Source of the DNA: Noviherbaspirillum sp.
Lineage (GTDB): Bacteria > Pseudomonadota > Gammaproteobacteria > Burkholderiales > Burkholderiaceae
Reading direction: 5' to 3'
Assembly (NCBI GenBank): GCA_028292785.1
Contig: JAQGLQ010000209.1
Coordinates: forward strand, 1 to 6,088
DNA length: 6,088 nucleotides
Shown here: piece by piece, positions 6,021 through 6,088 of the stretch
Layout: each line of letters opens with the position of its first letter
Numbering within the stretch: the stretch's first letter is position 1
Program-made: the position numbers and the translations under genes
Notes under the pieces: generated by a model
What the model was told of the DNA's origin: nothing
Databases searched by the model: none
The model's input: the letters and a program-made list of their open reading frames with translations, nothing else

Positions 6021-6088
6021 TTGAAAAACGTTCTCCTGATTGTAACTCTGTCGGCGGGGTTGTCGGCGTGTGCGTCATGGCCGCCACA
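6021..6088 (+). CDS. Lipoprotein, N-terminal fragment
   Basis: Only the first 22 codons are in the window. They encode a classic lipoprotein signal peptide: MKNVLLIVTLSAGLSACASW, with a Lys near the start, a hydrophobic core, and a lipobox LSAC whose Cys at residue 17 would be lipidated. Ser at +3 (C-A-S) with no Asp at +2 predicts sorting to the outer membrane by the Lol rule known for E. coli. The TTG start is supported by AAGGA 7 bases upstream; a further in-frame TTG at 6000 lacks such a site. It is divergent from mutM. From recalled betaproteobacterial gene order I would guess a tetratricopeptide-repeat lipoprotein followed by lolB, but nothing visible here confirms it. Confidence 0.72.
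   Translation, partial: MKNVLLIVTLSAGLSACASWPP

Overview
The window reads as a chromosomal housekeeping segment from a betaproteobacterium, most likely Burkholderiales and perhaps Oxalobacteraceae (Herbaspirillum/Herminiimonas-like). This rests on moderately high GC, the hprK-rapZ pairing (HPr kinase next to the RapZ ATPase, as in betaproteobacterial rpoN/ptsN-type clusters), and the style of the MutM and MutY proteins. The taxonomic call is inference from gene content and recalled family sequences, not from a search. Almost all of the window is coding, and I see no mobile element, CRISPR array, tRNA or rRNA.

Plus strand, 1-1925: the 3' end of hprK (HPr kinase/phosphorylase), then rapZ (P-loop ATPase / RNase adapter family), then a stand-alone LON substrate-binding-domain protein whose start overlaps the end of rapZ by 14 bases. 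These form a tightly packed co-directional cluster. It meets the minus-strand cluster tail to tail across only 19 bases (1926-1944), with no convincing terminator.

Minus strand, 5895 down to 1945: mutM (formamidopyrimidine-DNA glycosylase), a 644-residue dynamin-like GTPase, and mutY (adenine-DNA glycosylase). MutM removes 8-oxoguanine opposite C and MutY removes A mispaired with 8-oxoguanine, so the two outer genes encode two arms of the GO repair system. The unexpected member is the large dynamin-type GTPase between them. Its TGA stop shares a base with the mutY ATG (TGATG), which implies translational coupling. The 46-base gap between mutM and the GTPase carries a good extended -10 promoter candidate (TTGTCA-N17-TAGATT with TGC before the -10) and two small dyads, one over the -10 and one abutting the Shine-Dalgarno. 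The GTPase and mutY may therefore also be transcribed without mutM.

Divergent region, 5896-6020: between mutM and a plus-strand lipoprotein gene that runs off the window. mutM has no Shine-Dalgarno of its own. Instead a GGAGG followed by a 17-codon ORF ends two bases before the mutM ATG, a candidate leader peptide that could deliver ribosomes to mutM by reinitiation. The lipoprotein fragment has a clear AAGGA, a TTG start and an LSAC lipobox.

Most interesting for follow-up: the mutM / dynamin-like GTPase / mutY arrangement with its internal promoter and stop-start coupling, and the possible mutM leader peptide.
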